Of a DNA stretch of 38,328 nt, positions 14,876 to 23,300 are shown piece after piece. Both the position numbers and the translations under genes were made by a program. Origin of the DNA: Pseudomonadota bacterium (GTDB taxonomy: Bacteria > Myxococcota_A > Bradymonadia > UBA4248); NCBI GenBank assembly GCA_017441205.1, contig JAFRYG010000122.1:1-38328 (forward strand). Reading direction: 5' to 3'. The notes below the pieces were generated by a model that saw nothing but the letters and a program-made list of their open reading frames with translations, was not told the origin of the DNA and ran no database searches. How positions within the stretch are numbered: the stretch's first letter is position 1; each line of letters opens with the position of its first letter.

Positions 14876-16516
14876 ATGACAATCCTTGAGTTTTTCTCTC
14901 TTCTGGGAGGCGTGGGCCTGTTTCTTTTCGGTATGACCATCATGTCAACCGGACTCAAAAACGCCGCCGGCGAACAGCTCAAAACGATCCTGGAACATGC
15001 CACGAGCAACCGCGTCGTTGCCACAATCGTCGGCATTCTCGTTACCGTTCTCATTCAGAGCTCATCCGCGACCGACATGATGGTCATCGGTTTTGTCAAT
15101 TCCGGTATGATGTCGCTGTTCCAGGCCATCGGCGTCATCATGGGCGCGAACATTGGTACGACGATCACAGCCCAGATTACGGCTTTCAGCCTCGGAGCCT
15201 ATGCGCCGCTCATCCTGTTCATCGGCGTCATCATGTACCTTTTCGTCAAGAAAACAATGGTTCGCCATATCGGCTCCATCATCATGGGATTCGGCATGCT
15301 CTTTGTGGGCATCTCGATCATCAGCAAGGCCATCGTACCATTGTCACAGAGCCCGGAATTTATCCATTTTCTGACTGAACTCGAAAATCCGGCACTGGCC
15401 GTCATTTTCGGCGTTGCCTTTACGGCGCTGCTCCAGAGTTCTTCCTCCTCGGTCGTCATTTTCCAGACGTTTGCCATGCAGGGACTGATTTCGTTCCCGG
15501 TCGCAGTCTACCTCATCATCGGAGCCGCCATCGGCTCGGTCACGCCGAATATTCTGGCTTCACTGACGACCAACCGAAACGGCAAACGCACTGCCCTGCT
15601 CAATTTGCTCTTCAACCTGTTCCGTGCCGCTATTCTGCTCACTATCATTGCACTCGTTCCGCCGTTCCTCGACCTCATTCAGGCTCTGTCCCCCGACAAT
15701 ATCGGACGCCAGGTCGCAAACGCCCACACGATATTCGCACTGCTCACCGTCATTATACTTTTGCCGTTTACCACCTATATCGTCAGGCTTTCGCAAAAAA
15801 TCATCCGCGAAAAACCCGAAGAAACCCAAAAGCTCAAGGACAGACAGCTCGTCTACATGCAGGATGGCAATATCCCGCCGGCAGTTGCACTGCACCAGGC
15901 TCAGCTCGAAATTACACGCATGGGCCGCTTTGCTGCACAAAACCTGCGCACAGCCATCGACTGCTTCTTTAATCACGACGATAAGCTCGCGGCAACCGTC
16001 GAAGACACCGAAGATACCGTCAACTACCTGACGCATGCCATCACCAACAGACTCGTGCGCACGCGTACATTCAACATGACCGGACACGAACGAAACCGCA
16101 TCTCACAGATGACCCTCGTCGTCGCCGACATCGAACGCATCTCCGACCACGCCGAAAATATCATCGAATACGCCTCGCAGCTGAGTTCCCAAAAGGCATC
16201 CCTCTCTGCAGAAGCCCTCGATGAACTGCGGCAAATTGCATATGCTTCTCTCAAATCCGTCGACGAATGCATCGATATTTTCGAACACGAAGCCTTCGAC
16301 AAACTGCCCGCTGCCGAAGCTCAGGAACAGTTCGTCGACGAACTTCAGAAGAAAATCGTCAACAATCACATCGCACGCCTGTTCGATAAGCAGTGCGATC
16401 CGGTTGCCGGCGTCGTATTCACCAATATGTCGAGCGACCTGGAACGCTGCTCCGACCACGCCATCAATATCGCATTTGCGCTTCACGAATACGATTTCGG
16501 CCTCAACAGCAAATAA
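14876..16516 (+). CDS. Na/Pi cotransporter family protein with PhoU-like tail
   Basis: A 546-residue inner-membrane transporter of the NptA/PNaS family, predicted to carry phosphate with sodium. It has two inverted repeats with QSSSATD (about 61-67) and QSSSSS (about 187-192), the QSSS hallmarks of the family, within about eight to nine hydrophobic segments (residues 5-310). A cytoplasmic helical PhoU-like domain follows (about 335-540) with paired four-helix motifs, for example RISDHAENI and RCSDHAINI. GGAG lies 5 nt before the ATG. The leader holds overlapping alternative hairpins (14835-14866). Specificity for phosphate is by family; related proteins may move other anions. Confidence 0.93.
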   Translation: MTILEFFSLLGGVGLFLFGMTIMSTGLKNAAGEQLKTILEHATSNRVVATIVGILVTVLIQSSSATDMMVIGFVNSGMMSLFQAIGVIMGANIGTTITAQITAFSLGAYAPLILFIGVIMYLFVKKTMVRHIGSIIMGFGMLFVGISIISKAIVPLSQSPEFIHFLTELENPALAVIFGVAFTALLQSSSSSVVIFQTFAMQGLISFPVAVYLIIGAAIGSVTPNILASLTTNRNGKRTALLNLLFNLFRAAILLTIIALVPPFLDLIQALSPDNIGRQVANAHTIFALLTVIILLPFTTYIVRLSQKIIREKPEETQKLKDRQLVYMQDGNIPPAVALHQAQLEITRMGRFAAQNLRTAIDCFFNHDDKLAATVEDTEDTVNYLTHAITNRLVRTRTFNMTGHERNRISQMTLVVADIERISDHAENIIEYASQLSSQKASLSAEALDELRQIAYASLKSVDECIDIFEHEAFDKLPAAEAQEQFVDELQKKIVNNHIARLFDKQCDPVAGVVFTNMSSDLERCSDHAINIAFALHEYDFGLNSK

Positions 16517-16532
16517 TTCTTTTGCCCGGTCT

Positions 16533-16613
16533 GCCTATGGGCTCTGCCAAAAGCATCGCCCATACGGCAGCCCCGCATGGCTATGCCCATGGGCATACGC
16601 CATGCGCTTTTGG
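16533..16613 (-). repeat. Bulged-hairpin doublet after the Na/Pi gene
   Basis: 16533-16568: GCCTATGGGC with GCCCATACGGC around a 15-nt loop. 16575-16605: GCATGGC-TATGCCC, AT, GGGCATA-C-GCCATGC. Read on the minus strand, both have an unpaired G before TAT. A further inverted repeat, CCAAAAGC (16547-16554) with GCTTTTGG (16606-16613), wraps the second element. Confidence 0.9.
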
Positions 16614-16618
16614 GACTG

Positions 16619-16682
16619 TGTTTAATCGACGCGGATATGCATGGTTCCAAAGAATTTGTCTTTCATTGCTCTGAGCTTTGAG
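16619..16682. repeat. Interspersed 64-bp element, copy A
   Basis: Aligned by eye, it is about 85% identical to 23166-23236, including 20 identical bases, TGTCTTTCATTGCTCTGAGC. Copy B has one additional 7-bp unit (GCATTGA) at the end, where both copies run into GCTNTGA heptamers. Confidence 0.85.
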
Positions 16683-16897
16683 ATCATGATGTGTTGGAAC
16701 TGAGGGATGAGCACCGTCCGGTGAATGGTACAAATCGCAGAGCCAGGCATAGACAGGCGAGAGAGGCGAAATGAGTGGCCCACTGCAAACTGAGACGAAT
16801 GGTTAGGATTTGGTGAGTGGAAGTGAAGCAATCACACAGGCACTTGCCGGAGTATCGGGAAGAGCAGCTCACTTCTATAAGCAATCCCCAAGACTCA
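16683..16897. other. Non-coding stretch before membrane-protein gene
   Basis: No gene recognised. The sequence is unremarkable in composition, with no ribosome binding site and open frame of credible length, and no clear terminator for the minus-strand gene that ends at 16898 was found. Confidence 0.4.
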
Positions 16898-18463
16898 TCA
16901 ATGTTTGACAATTCCTAACTTATATAAAACGACAATAAAACCAATCAGGAAGAGCCCCCCAAAAAACTTCCCTACCCCGCTCAGGACGGATCCCAGACAT
17001 CCTCCGGAACTGCCTGACCTGGCATGAGTATTCGCAGAGACATTAGTATTCACAGAGGCACTCGTATTCACAGGGACAGACGAGGAAAGGTCTGATTGAT
17101 TTGCAGCCAGAGGAACTGCATGATTGGCTGCAGCATCCGCATCATTGGCTGCTACAGCCGTATCATTGGCTGCTACAGCCGTATCATTGGCTGCTACAGC
17201 CGTATCATTGGCTGCTACAGCCGTATCATTGGCTGCTACAGCCGTATCATTGGCTGCAGCATCCGCATCATTGGCTGCAGCCTCTGCATGATTTGCGTTT
17301 TCTGTATTTGCCGCAATCATCTGATCATCTTCAGTTTTCTGAATGATTTGCGCATTTGCAGGCGTTCCCCAATGCGCATTTTCAGCAATTGCCTTTTCGA
17401 TGCCTCTGTAGGCATCCGTAGGCAGTGCAGCCTTCAGGTTGCCTGTGACGCGCTGGATCCTGCTTTTCAACTCACCAAATCCAACGAGCAATTTTTCGCG
17501 ATCAGCTCCCTCATCTCCCTTTGATTTTTGGGAGTGTTTTTTGAGCAGTGTGCTCATTTTCTGGTAATACGGCTGCTCACATCCTGAACCACTGCAGTCT
17601 ACGCCGCTCTGATCATTGGTCAAGTCTTCGAGCGCAGACGCAACCATCTGCATCGTTCCAATCATTTGTCTGAGCTGTGACGTCGACAATTCAGTAATAT
17701 CGCGATCGATGGCTGCCATCAGATCAAGCTGCGGCGCAACATTATTGCTGTCATTCGATGGCTTTTGTTCTGCGACCGGAACAACTGAATTGCCGGCTGG
17801 AGCGGTTGGATTATCCGCCAAAGCATTTGAATTGCCGGCTGGTGCATTAGGATTATCTGTTGGGGCGAGTGGATTATTTGCCGGATCATTTTGAACCTGT
17901 GCATCAACACCTGCATTTTGGACGGTATTCTCAGCCAATGCCCTGACTTCCACCATCTTTTCAGCGGCTTTTTCTTTGACAGCAGCAGCCTTTTCTTTGA
18001 CATCAGCAGCCTTTTCTTTGGCATCGGCAGCTTTTTCTTTAACGTTTGCAAAGAAACCTTCGGCTTTCTCTTCGGCTTTTTGGGTCAAAGCTTCGGCCTG
18101 TGTGCCCAATTCCACAGAAGTGCTCTCTTCTTCGGCAGATTTCTCGATATATTTATTGATGAACGGGGTCGCAATGGCGAAGACAATGGACAATACAATA
18201 CAGGCCGCCGTAATGATTGCCCGCATTTTAATTGCATTGACGATTTCGAGGACTTCCTTGCCGCGATCGACGAGTCCCTTACCCTTTTTATAGGTATCGA
18301 TCGATTTATCCACTGTACCGCCAACGGTCAGTGTTTCCGGCGCAGATTCTTCATTTCCGGATACATCCTCCTCATCTGAATCCGTTTCGGCGGCATCCGG
18401 CTCTGATAGATTCATCTCTTCTTTTTTAAGATTATTCCGGGGTTCCTTTTCTGCGTTTTGCAT
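16898..18463 (-). CDS. Membrane protein with Ala/Asn-rich repeats, function unknown
   Basis: About 521 residues from the ATG at 18463 (AAGGA, 7-nt spacer; a GTG at 18484 is the alternative). An acidic cytoplasmic N-terminus is followed by a membrane segment (about 81-101), then an Ala/Lys/Glu-rich coiled-coil-like region with KEKAADVKEKAAAV repeats, an Asn/Pro/Ala-rich linker, a helical domain with a Cys pair (VDCSGSGCEQPYY), a tract of seven 21-bp repeats encoding NDTAVAA/NDADAAA, and a second membrane segment at the very C-terminus (about 497-518). The TVGGTVDKSIDTYKKGKGLVDRGKEVL stretch before the first membrane segment resembles the same region of the next gene upstream. Two-ended anchoring with a flexible periplasmic middle suggests a structural envelope role (inference). 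No known family recognised. Confidence 0.75.
   Translation of the reverse strand: MQNAEKEPRNNLKKEEMNLSEPDAAETDSDEEDVSGNEESAPETLTVGGTVDKSIDTYKKGKGLVDRGKEVLEIVNAIKMRAIITAACIVLSIVFAIATPFINKYIEKSAEEESTSVELGTQAEALTQKAEEKAEGFFANVKEKAADAKEKAADVKEKAAAVKEKAAEKMVEVRALAENTVQNAGVDAQVQNDPANNPLAPTDNPNAPAGNSNALADNPTAPAGNSVVPVAEQKPSNDSNNVAPQLDLMAAIDRDITELSTSQLRQMIGTMQMVASALEDLTNDQSGVDCSGSGCEQPYYQKMSTLLKKHSQKSKGDEGADREKLLVGFGELKSRIQRVTGNLKAALPTDAYRGIEKAIAENAHWGTPANAQIIQKTEDDQMIAANTENANHAEAAANDADAAANDTAVAANDTAVAANDTAVAANDTAVAANDTAVAANDADAAANHAVPLAANQSDLSSSVPVNTSASVNTNVSANTHARSGSSGGCLGSVLSGVGKFFGGLFLIGFIVVLYKLGIVKH
17126..17272 (-). repeat. 21-bp coding tandem repeat, seven units
   Basis: Seven in-frame 21-bp units: five identical central ones (17147-17251) encoding NDTAVAA and one variant at each end (NDADAAA). 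The identity of the central units points to recent expansion and makes the tract a candidate for length variation. Confidence 0.95.
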
Positions 18464-18494
18464 TTGGCAATCCTTATGTTTCACAGTCGTTACT

Positions 18495-18779
18495 CTATTG
18501 ATTTGCAGACTGGGACTGTTCGTGAACTGAAGTGTATGTGCGATAGATACTGATCGAGCAAATCGCCGCAGTAATTAAAAAAATCACGAGCGCGATGCGC
18601 ATAAAGAAGGTAACAACTTTCTTTACGACCTTGAGCTTTAAAACAGCCTTATTCCCTTTATCCGCGAGCTTATTGCCTTTATCTATTAGCTTTTGTGCGC
18701 CATTCAAAGACCTATCGGCTGTCTTGAGCAGTTTTACCTTTTTGGATTCTTTACTTTCCGTTTTTATCTCTTCTTTCAT
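18495..18779 (-). CDS. Small single-pass membrane protein, function unknown
   Basis: The 94-residue product starts at the ATG at 18779, which has GGAGG with a 5-nt spacer; an ATG at 18794 overlaps that site and is less likely. It has a charged Lys/Glu-rich N-terminus, the segment DRSLNGAQKLIDKGNKLADKGNKAV, and one membrane helix (about 60-82, FFMRIALVIFLITAAICSISIY), ending in a short polar tail. The pre-membrane region resembles that of the downstream 521-residue protein, so the two probably arose by duplication or work together; only 31 nt separate them on the same strand, implying one operon. No known family recognised. Confidence 0.75.
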   Translation of the reverse strand: MKEEIKTESKESKKVKLLKTADRSLNGAQKLIDKGNKLADKGNKAVLKLKVVKKVVTFFMRIALVIFLITAAICSISIYRTYTSVHEQSQSANQ

Positions 18780-18873
18780 TTTTTCCTCCGTCATTTGACG
18801 GTTATATCCATTCGTATCCGCTTATAGATCAATACACATCCTTGTGGCAAGCCATTCACCCCACAGCAATGGA

Positions 18874-18932
18874 GCGCGTATGGCTTTGCCATAGCGCGAA
18901 AGCCCGGGCGTATGGCGAAGCCATAGCCGGGC
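18874..18932 (+). repeat. Bulged-hairpin doublet upstream of phoH
   Basis: 18874-18897: GCGC, G, TATGGC-TTT-GCCATA, GCGC. 18902-18932: GCCCGGGC, G, TATGGC-GAA-GCCATA, GCCGGGC, with one extra bulge. The unpaired G lies directly before TAT in both. Stem arms differ between the two but remain complementary. Confidence 0.92.
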
Positions 18933-19038
18933 CCACAAAGTCAGATCCGACCGGTTCAAATCAAATGGCTATTCGAATCAAAATCGAGTAATCTTTGTCG
19001 TTTTTTTCAGGGGGTTTATCGACACGTAAGGAGTAAAA

Positions 19039-20001
19039 ATGGCGAGAACGGAAATTGAATTTCCGAGTTTACCCAATGCGCGGCTGTTGTATGGCATGCG
19101 CGATGGCAATCTGAAGTATCTGGAAAATGAACTCGGCATAGAAATCAGGGCTGAAGGCAATCTGCTCCGGCTCACAGGTGCAAACGACGATATCCTGCTC
19201 GCCCAGAAAACCCTCGTCGCGCTCTATGAAGAAGCAAAGCAGAACCGCACCATTACTGCCGCCGAAATGTCGGAACAGCTCATGGCACTGCGAAGCGGGG
19301 ACGACAATGCTTCCGGCGGCGGCATCGTCTGCATGACGAGTGATCACCGCCCCATCCGCGCCAAGACTGAAAATCAGAAAACCTACGTCAATGCGATTCG
19401 GACGGACGACATCGTCTTTGGCATCGGTCCGGCCGGTACCGGCAAAACCTATCTGGCCATGGCGCTGGCGGTCGATTCCCTCATGCGCAAAAAAGTCAAA
19501 CGCATCGTCCTCGTGCGGCCGGCCGTCGAAGCCGGTGAACGTCTCGGTTTTCTGCCCGGCGATATGGCCGAAAAAGTTAATCCATACCTGCGGCCGCTCT
19601 TCGATGCGCTCTATGACATGGTCGATGTCGACAGGGCTCAGCACTGGCTCAGCCAGGGATCCATCGAAGTCGCTCCGCTCGCATTCATGCGCGGGCGCAC
19701 GCTCAACAGCTCCTTTATTATTCTCGACGAAGCACAGAATTCCACACAGGAACAGATGAAAATGTTCCTGACGAGGCTCGGATTCGGTTCCAAAGCCGTC
19801 ATCACGGGCGACCTGACACAGACCGATCTGACGGGAGATGCCAAATCCGGTCTGCAGCAGGCCGTCGATATTCTGGATCACGTCGAGGGCATTTCCATCG
19901 TACGCCTGAACGAAAAAGATATCGTGCGCCATCCGCTCGTTCAGAAAATCGTTCTGGCATACGAAAAACATACCCGTCAAAACACAGACAAAGAGGCATA
20001 A
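19039..20001 (+). CDS. phoH: PhoH family ATPase
   Basis: PhoH-like (YbeZ-type) ATPase thought to act in RNA metabolism and ribosome maturation together with YbeY. The 320-residue product has an N-terminal KH-like region (about 1-90), Walker A GPAGTGKT (about 130-137) and the IILDEAQN Walker B segment (about 231-238), followed by GDLTQTDL. TAAGGAG with a 5-nt spacer supports the start. It is followed 29 nt later by the pgpH-like gene, the phoH-yqfF order common in Firmicutes and Deltaproteobacteria; the usual third member, ybeY, is absent downstream. Confidence 0.96.
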   Translation: MARTEIEFPSLPNARLLYGMRDGNLKYLENELGIEIRAEGNLLRLTGANDDILLAQKTLVALYEEAKQNRTITAAEMSEQLMALRSGDDNASGGGIVCMTSDHRPIRAKTENQKTYVNAIRTDDIVFGIGPAGTGKTYLAMALAVDSLMRKKVKRIVLVRPAVEAGERLGFLPGDMAEKVNPYLRPLFDALYDMVDVDRAQHWLSQGSIEVAPLAFMRGRTLNSSFIILDEAQNSTQEQMKMFLTRLGFGSKAVITGDLTQTDLTGDAKSGLQQAVDILDHVEGISIVRLNEKDIVRHPLVQKIVLAYEKHTRQNTDKEA

Positions 20002-20030
20002 CCTCATAAAACTCTGAATCAAGAGGATAT

Positions 20031-23000
20031 ATGGATGAACATCGCCAGCGCGAATCGCTGACTTTCGAAAAAGTCATCAGAAAAAAACAGAGATCGCGAT
20101 TTTTGCAGTGGAATCTCTCCAATCCGATAATCGTCGGCGGATACATTGCATTCATCATGATCTGTGTCGTTCTCATCATTGGTGGAAATATCGGTTCACA
20201 AACCGGCATCATCGAACGATCGGATATCGAGACCATCGCTGCACATGACTACAAGGCTCCGAGCGATTTTACCTTTACTCAGGTCGACGAGGAGGCAACG
20301 CAAAGAAACCGTGATGAGGCCATGGCCAAAGTACTCCCCATCTATAAATGGGATTATGGCTATCATGACGCCGTACTCAACAAAATCCGCAACGCATACA
20401 ACATCATGCGCAACGGCCTGGAACAGGAACGTCAGGTTCAGGAATCCAGACGAATCAAGCGGGAAGACGATGCAGAACATGCTCAGGAAACGGTCGAACG
20501 ACAGGCATGGGCTGACCTGCTCCTCGCTCAGTTTGATGCCGAACAGGTCTTTGATGAGTACATGTCCACGCGCGAAGCAACAACTGAAGAAGTGAATGCC
20601 GCTCTCAACGAATGGCTCAAGGCCCACAAGGACGATTTCACTCAGGCGATGGGATACGAACTCAGCGATTCGGCATATCAGTGGTTTGCAGATCAAAGGT
20701 TCTCGGAAATACAGGAAGAATCCATACTACAGGTTTTGGATGTCGTCCTGAGCAGAATGATCATTTCCACAAAACAGGAAATCGATGACCTCAATGGCTT
20801 TACGGTACAGTGGTTCGAAAATGGCGAAAAAAAACAACGCCAGATTGACAAGTCCGAAAAAGTCACCGTTGTCACGCTCGCGACAAGCGAATCCCTGGCC
20901 ATGACGCTGCTTAACGAGCGTTTTCCCAATACGCCCGCCGATGTCGTCAGCTACCTAAAACAATACATCCATGCCAACCTGGAATACGACGATAACGCCA
21001 CAGAACGCGAACGCAAGATCGCCAGCGATCAAACACCGGAACTGAGCATTCGTGAAGAATTCAAAAAAGGGCAGACCATCGTAAGCAGGGGCAATCCCAT
21101 CAAACAGATCCATTACGATATCTTCAAACAATTGAATCAGGGACAAGGCGTTACCGAAAACCGGCACTCTCACTGGATAGCACTCAGCCTCATCCTCGCT
21201 GTAATGCTCTTTTTGTGCTGGAGATCCGTCATTTCGTCGGCCGGAAAACGGCATAAAAACAGGGATATTATCTTTGTTTCCACGGGCATCCTGATCATGA
21301 CGCTGTTCCTCAAACTGTTCGTCATTCTCACAAATGTCCTCGATTCCGTCTATCACTGGCCGTACTCACTGTTGCTGCTGTTCCCGTTTGCCAGCACGTC
21401 CATGGTTGTACGCATCGTCGTCAGCCGGTACTACTCCTATCTCATGGCGATTTGTACCATCGTCCTGACCGGACTTATCGTCGATGACAATGTCATTATG
21501 GGATATGCCATCGTCAGTTCCATCGCAGGCTGTCTGCTCATGGAACGCCCAAAGCGCAGCAATATGCTCATTCGGCGCGGTGCCCTGATTGGAATCATTT
21601 CGGCAATCATGGCACTCGCATGTTATCTGCTGCGCGGAACCAATATGGTCCAGTCTGATTATATCATTGTAACACTGCTCGGGTTCGCCAGCGGAATGAT
21701 CTCAACCGGAATCGTCATGATCGGACTCCCCATCTCCGAGAGTCTCTTCGGTTACGTCACATCCAACAAGCTTCTTGAACTTTCAAACCTCGAACATCCC
21801 GCGCTCAAAACCCTGTTCCTCGAAGCACCCGGCACTTATCAGCACTCCATTATGGTAGGATCGCTCAACGAAGCCGCAGCCGAGGCCATCGGTGCAAACG
21901 CTATTCTCGCCCGCGTCGGCGGCTATTACCACGATATCGGAAAGGTCAAGAATGCACAGTACTTCGCTGAAAATCAGCGCGGCGACAACCCGCATAACCG
22001 ACTCAAACCCAATATGAGTGCCCTCATCCTCAAAGCCCACGAAAGAGATGGACTCGATATCGCCAGAAAATATCATCTGCCGCAGGATATCATGGATTTC
22101 ATCGCCACTCACCACGGTACGAGCCGAATTGAATACTTCTATCAGAGAGCAAAAGAACAGCAGGACCGCGTTCAGGAAGAAGACTATCGCTATCCGGGGC
22201 CAAGACCTCAAACCCGCGAAACCGGTATCTGCATGGTTTCCGATATGGTCGAAGCCGCCGTTCGCTCTTTGCCAGACAAGAGCCCCGATAAAATCTTCGT
22301 CCTCGTTCACAAACTCATCAACCATAAGTTCTCGGACGGACAGTTCGACGAATGCGATCTGACCCTGCACGATCTCAACGATATTGCCAATGCATTGCTC
22401 GGCATCCTCAATGCATTCTATCATCATCGTCCGGAATACCCTGATCAGAAGCGCGAACGCGAAAAACAGGAAGCTGAAAAACGCGAAAAATTGGAAGCCG
22501 AAAAGAAAGCTGCTACCAGTTCCGATTCAAATTCCCAGATCAAGTCGGCTAATTCCAGGTCTTCCGATAACCAGGAAGCCATAACGATTTCTTCGCCAAA
22601 CAAATCCTTCGACAAGCTCGAAAGAGTTAAACTCAAATCCGATAAACAGGATAAAGCCGAAAAATCGGATAAAGCCGATAAATCAGATAAAGCCGATAAA
22701 TCAGATAAAGCCGATAAATCGGATAAAGCCGATAAATCAGATAAAGCCGATAAATCAGATAAAGCCGATAAATCAGATAAAGCCGATAAATCAGATAAAG
22801 CCGATAAATCAGATAAAGCCGATAAATCAGATAAAGCCGATAAACAGGATAAAGCTGATAAAGCGGATAAAGCGGATAAAGCTGATAAAGCTGATAAAGC
22901 CGACAAACAGAATAAATCAGAGAATTCCGAGGCTGCACATGGAGATGATTCCTCATTGTCCGATGCCTCAGAATCGGCACTGAATGAAACGGACGAAGCA

Positions 23001-23132
23001 GATGAACTCCTCAAAGAGGAAGCTTTAGCTGATCCGCAGGACAACCCTGCGGAGGATAAACCTCAATCCCAGATTCTCGATACCTACGAACTGTCCTTCC
23101 TGAATCAGGTCGATGTCTTCAAAAAGAACTAA
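20031..23132 (+). CDS. PgpH/YqfF-type 7TM-HD phosphohydrolase with repeat tail
   Basis: Membrane HD-domain protein of the PgpH family, whose characterised members hydrolyse cyclic di-AMP. The 1033 residues show one membrane segment (about 28-50), a long extracytoplasmic 7TMR-HDED region (about 55-380), seven membrane segments (about 385-580), and a cytoplasmic HD domain: H at about 604 in TYQHSIMVGSL, HD at about 635-636 in YYHDIGKVKNAQYF, then THHGT and a late Asp in CMVSDMVEAA. The C-terminal 230 residues are family-atypical: Lys/Glu-rich, then ten tandem KSDKAD units and five KAD units, then an acidic end. AGAGGA precedes the ATG. Whether this organism makes c-di-AMP cannot be told here, as no DacA-type cyclase is in the window. 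Confidence 0.92.
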   Translation: MDEHRQRESLTFEKVIRKKQRSRFLQWNLSNPIIVGGYIAFIMICVVLIIGGNIGSQTGIIERSDIETIAAHDYKAPSDFTFTQVDEEATQRNRDEAMAKVLPIYKWDYGYHDAVLNKIRNAYNIMRNGLEQERQVQESRRIKREDDAEHAQETVERQAWADLLLAQFDAEQVFDEYMSTREATTEEVNAALNEWLKAHKDDFTQAMGYELSDSAYQWFADQRFSEIQEESILQVLDVVLSRMIISTKQEIDDLNGFTVQWFENGEKKQRQIDKSEKVTVVTLATSESLAMTLLNERFPNTPADVVSYLKQYIHANLEYDDNATERERKIASDQTPELSIREEFKKGQTIVSRGNPIKQIHYDIFKQLNQGQGVTENRHSHWIALSLILAVMLFLCWRSVISSAGKRHKNRDIIFVSTGILIMTLFLKLFVILTNVLDSVYHWPYSLLLLFPFASTSMVVRIVVSRYYSYLMAICTIVLTGLIVDDNVIMGYAIVSSIAGCLLMERPKRSNMLIRRGALIGIISAIMALACYLLRGTNMVQSDYIIVTLLGFASGMISTGIVMIGLPISESLFGYVTSNKLLELSNLEHPALKTLFLEAPGTYQHSIMVGSLNEAAAEAIGANAILARVGGYYHDIGKVKNAQYFAENQRGDNPHNRLKPNMSALILKAHERDGLDIARKYHLPQDIMDFIATHHGTSRIEYFYQRAKEQQDRVQEEDYRYPGPRPQTRETGICMVSDMVEAAVRSLPDKSPDKIFVLVHKLINHKFSDGQFDECDLTLHDLNDIANALLGILNAFYHHRPEYPDQKREREKQEAEKREKLEAEKKAATSSDSNSQIKSANSRSSDNQEAITISSPNKSFDKLERVKLKSDKQDKAEKSDKADKSDKADKSDKADKSDKADKSDKADKSDKADKSDKADKSDKADKSDKADKSDKADKQDKADKADKADKADKADKADKQNKSENSEAAHGDDSSLSDASESALNETDEADELLKEEALADPQDNPAEDKPQSQILDTYELSFLNQVDVFKKN
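22662..22904 (+). repeat. 18-bp coding tandem repeat (KSDKAD) in the PgpH-like gene
   Basis: Ten 18-bp units encoding KSDKAD (22662-22841), one KQDKAD unit, and five 9-bp KAD units. Near-identity at the DNA level indicates recent expansion. It creates long spurious open frames on the opposite strand. Confidence 0.96.
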
Positions 23133-23152
23133 GCCATGCACCGGACATGGCT
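23132..23152. repeat. Hairpin after the PgpH-like gene
   Basis: Perfect 7-bp stem AGCCATG...CATGGCT with a 7-nt loop, overlapping the end of the stop codon. No T-tract, so a terminator role is uncertain. Confidence 0.5.
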
Positions 23153-23165
23153 ATGGATTTGGTTA

Positions 23166-23236
23166 TGTTTAACCAGTGTGGATATGCAGTGTTCGAAAGA
23201 ATATGTCTTTCATTGCTCTGAGCATTGAGCTTTGAA
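23166..23236. repeat. Interspersed element, copy B (71 bp)
   Basis: Matches 16619-16682 with a single 7-bp insertion (GCATTGA). It ends in three GCNNTGA heptamers (23215-23235), where copy A has two. Both copies lie between genes, with a plus-strand gene upstream and a minus-strand gene downstream. Confidence 0.85.
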
Positions 23237-23300
23237 AATGCATTCACTGCTCCAGGCTCTAACGAACAAAATATCCACACTCGTATAACAGAGCATTATT

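Noticed and set aside
16575..16605. Intrinsic terminator of the Na/Pi gene
   Set aside because: The stem is strong, but no T-tract follows and the sequence matches the bulged-hairpin family found in non-terminator positions.
19069..20022. Minus-strand open frame across phoH
   Set aside because: Antisense shadow of phoH without start signals or domain content.
22445..23044. Minus-strand frame rich in LSALSD repeats
   Set aside because: Produced by the 18-bp KSDKAD repeat read backwards; no start signals.
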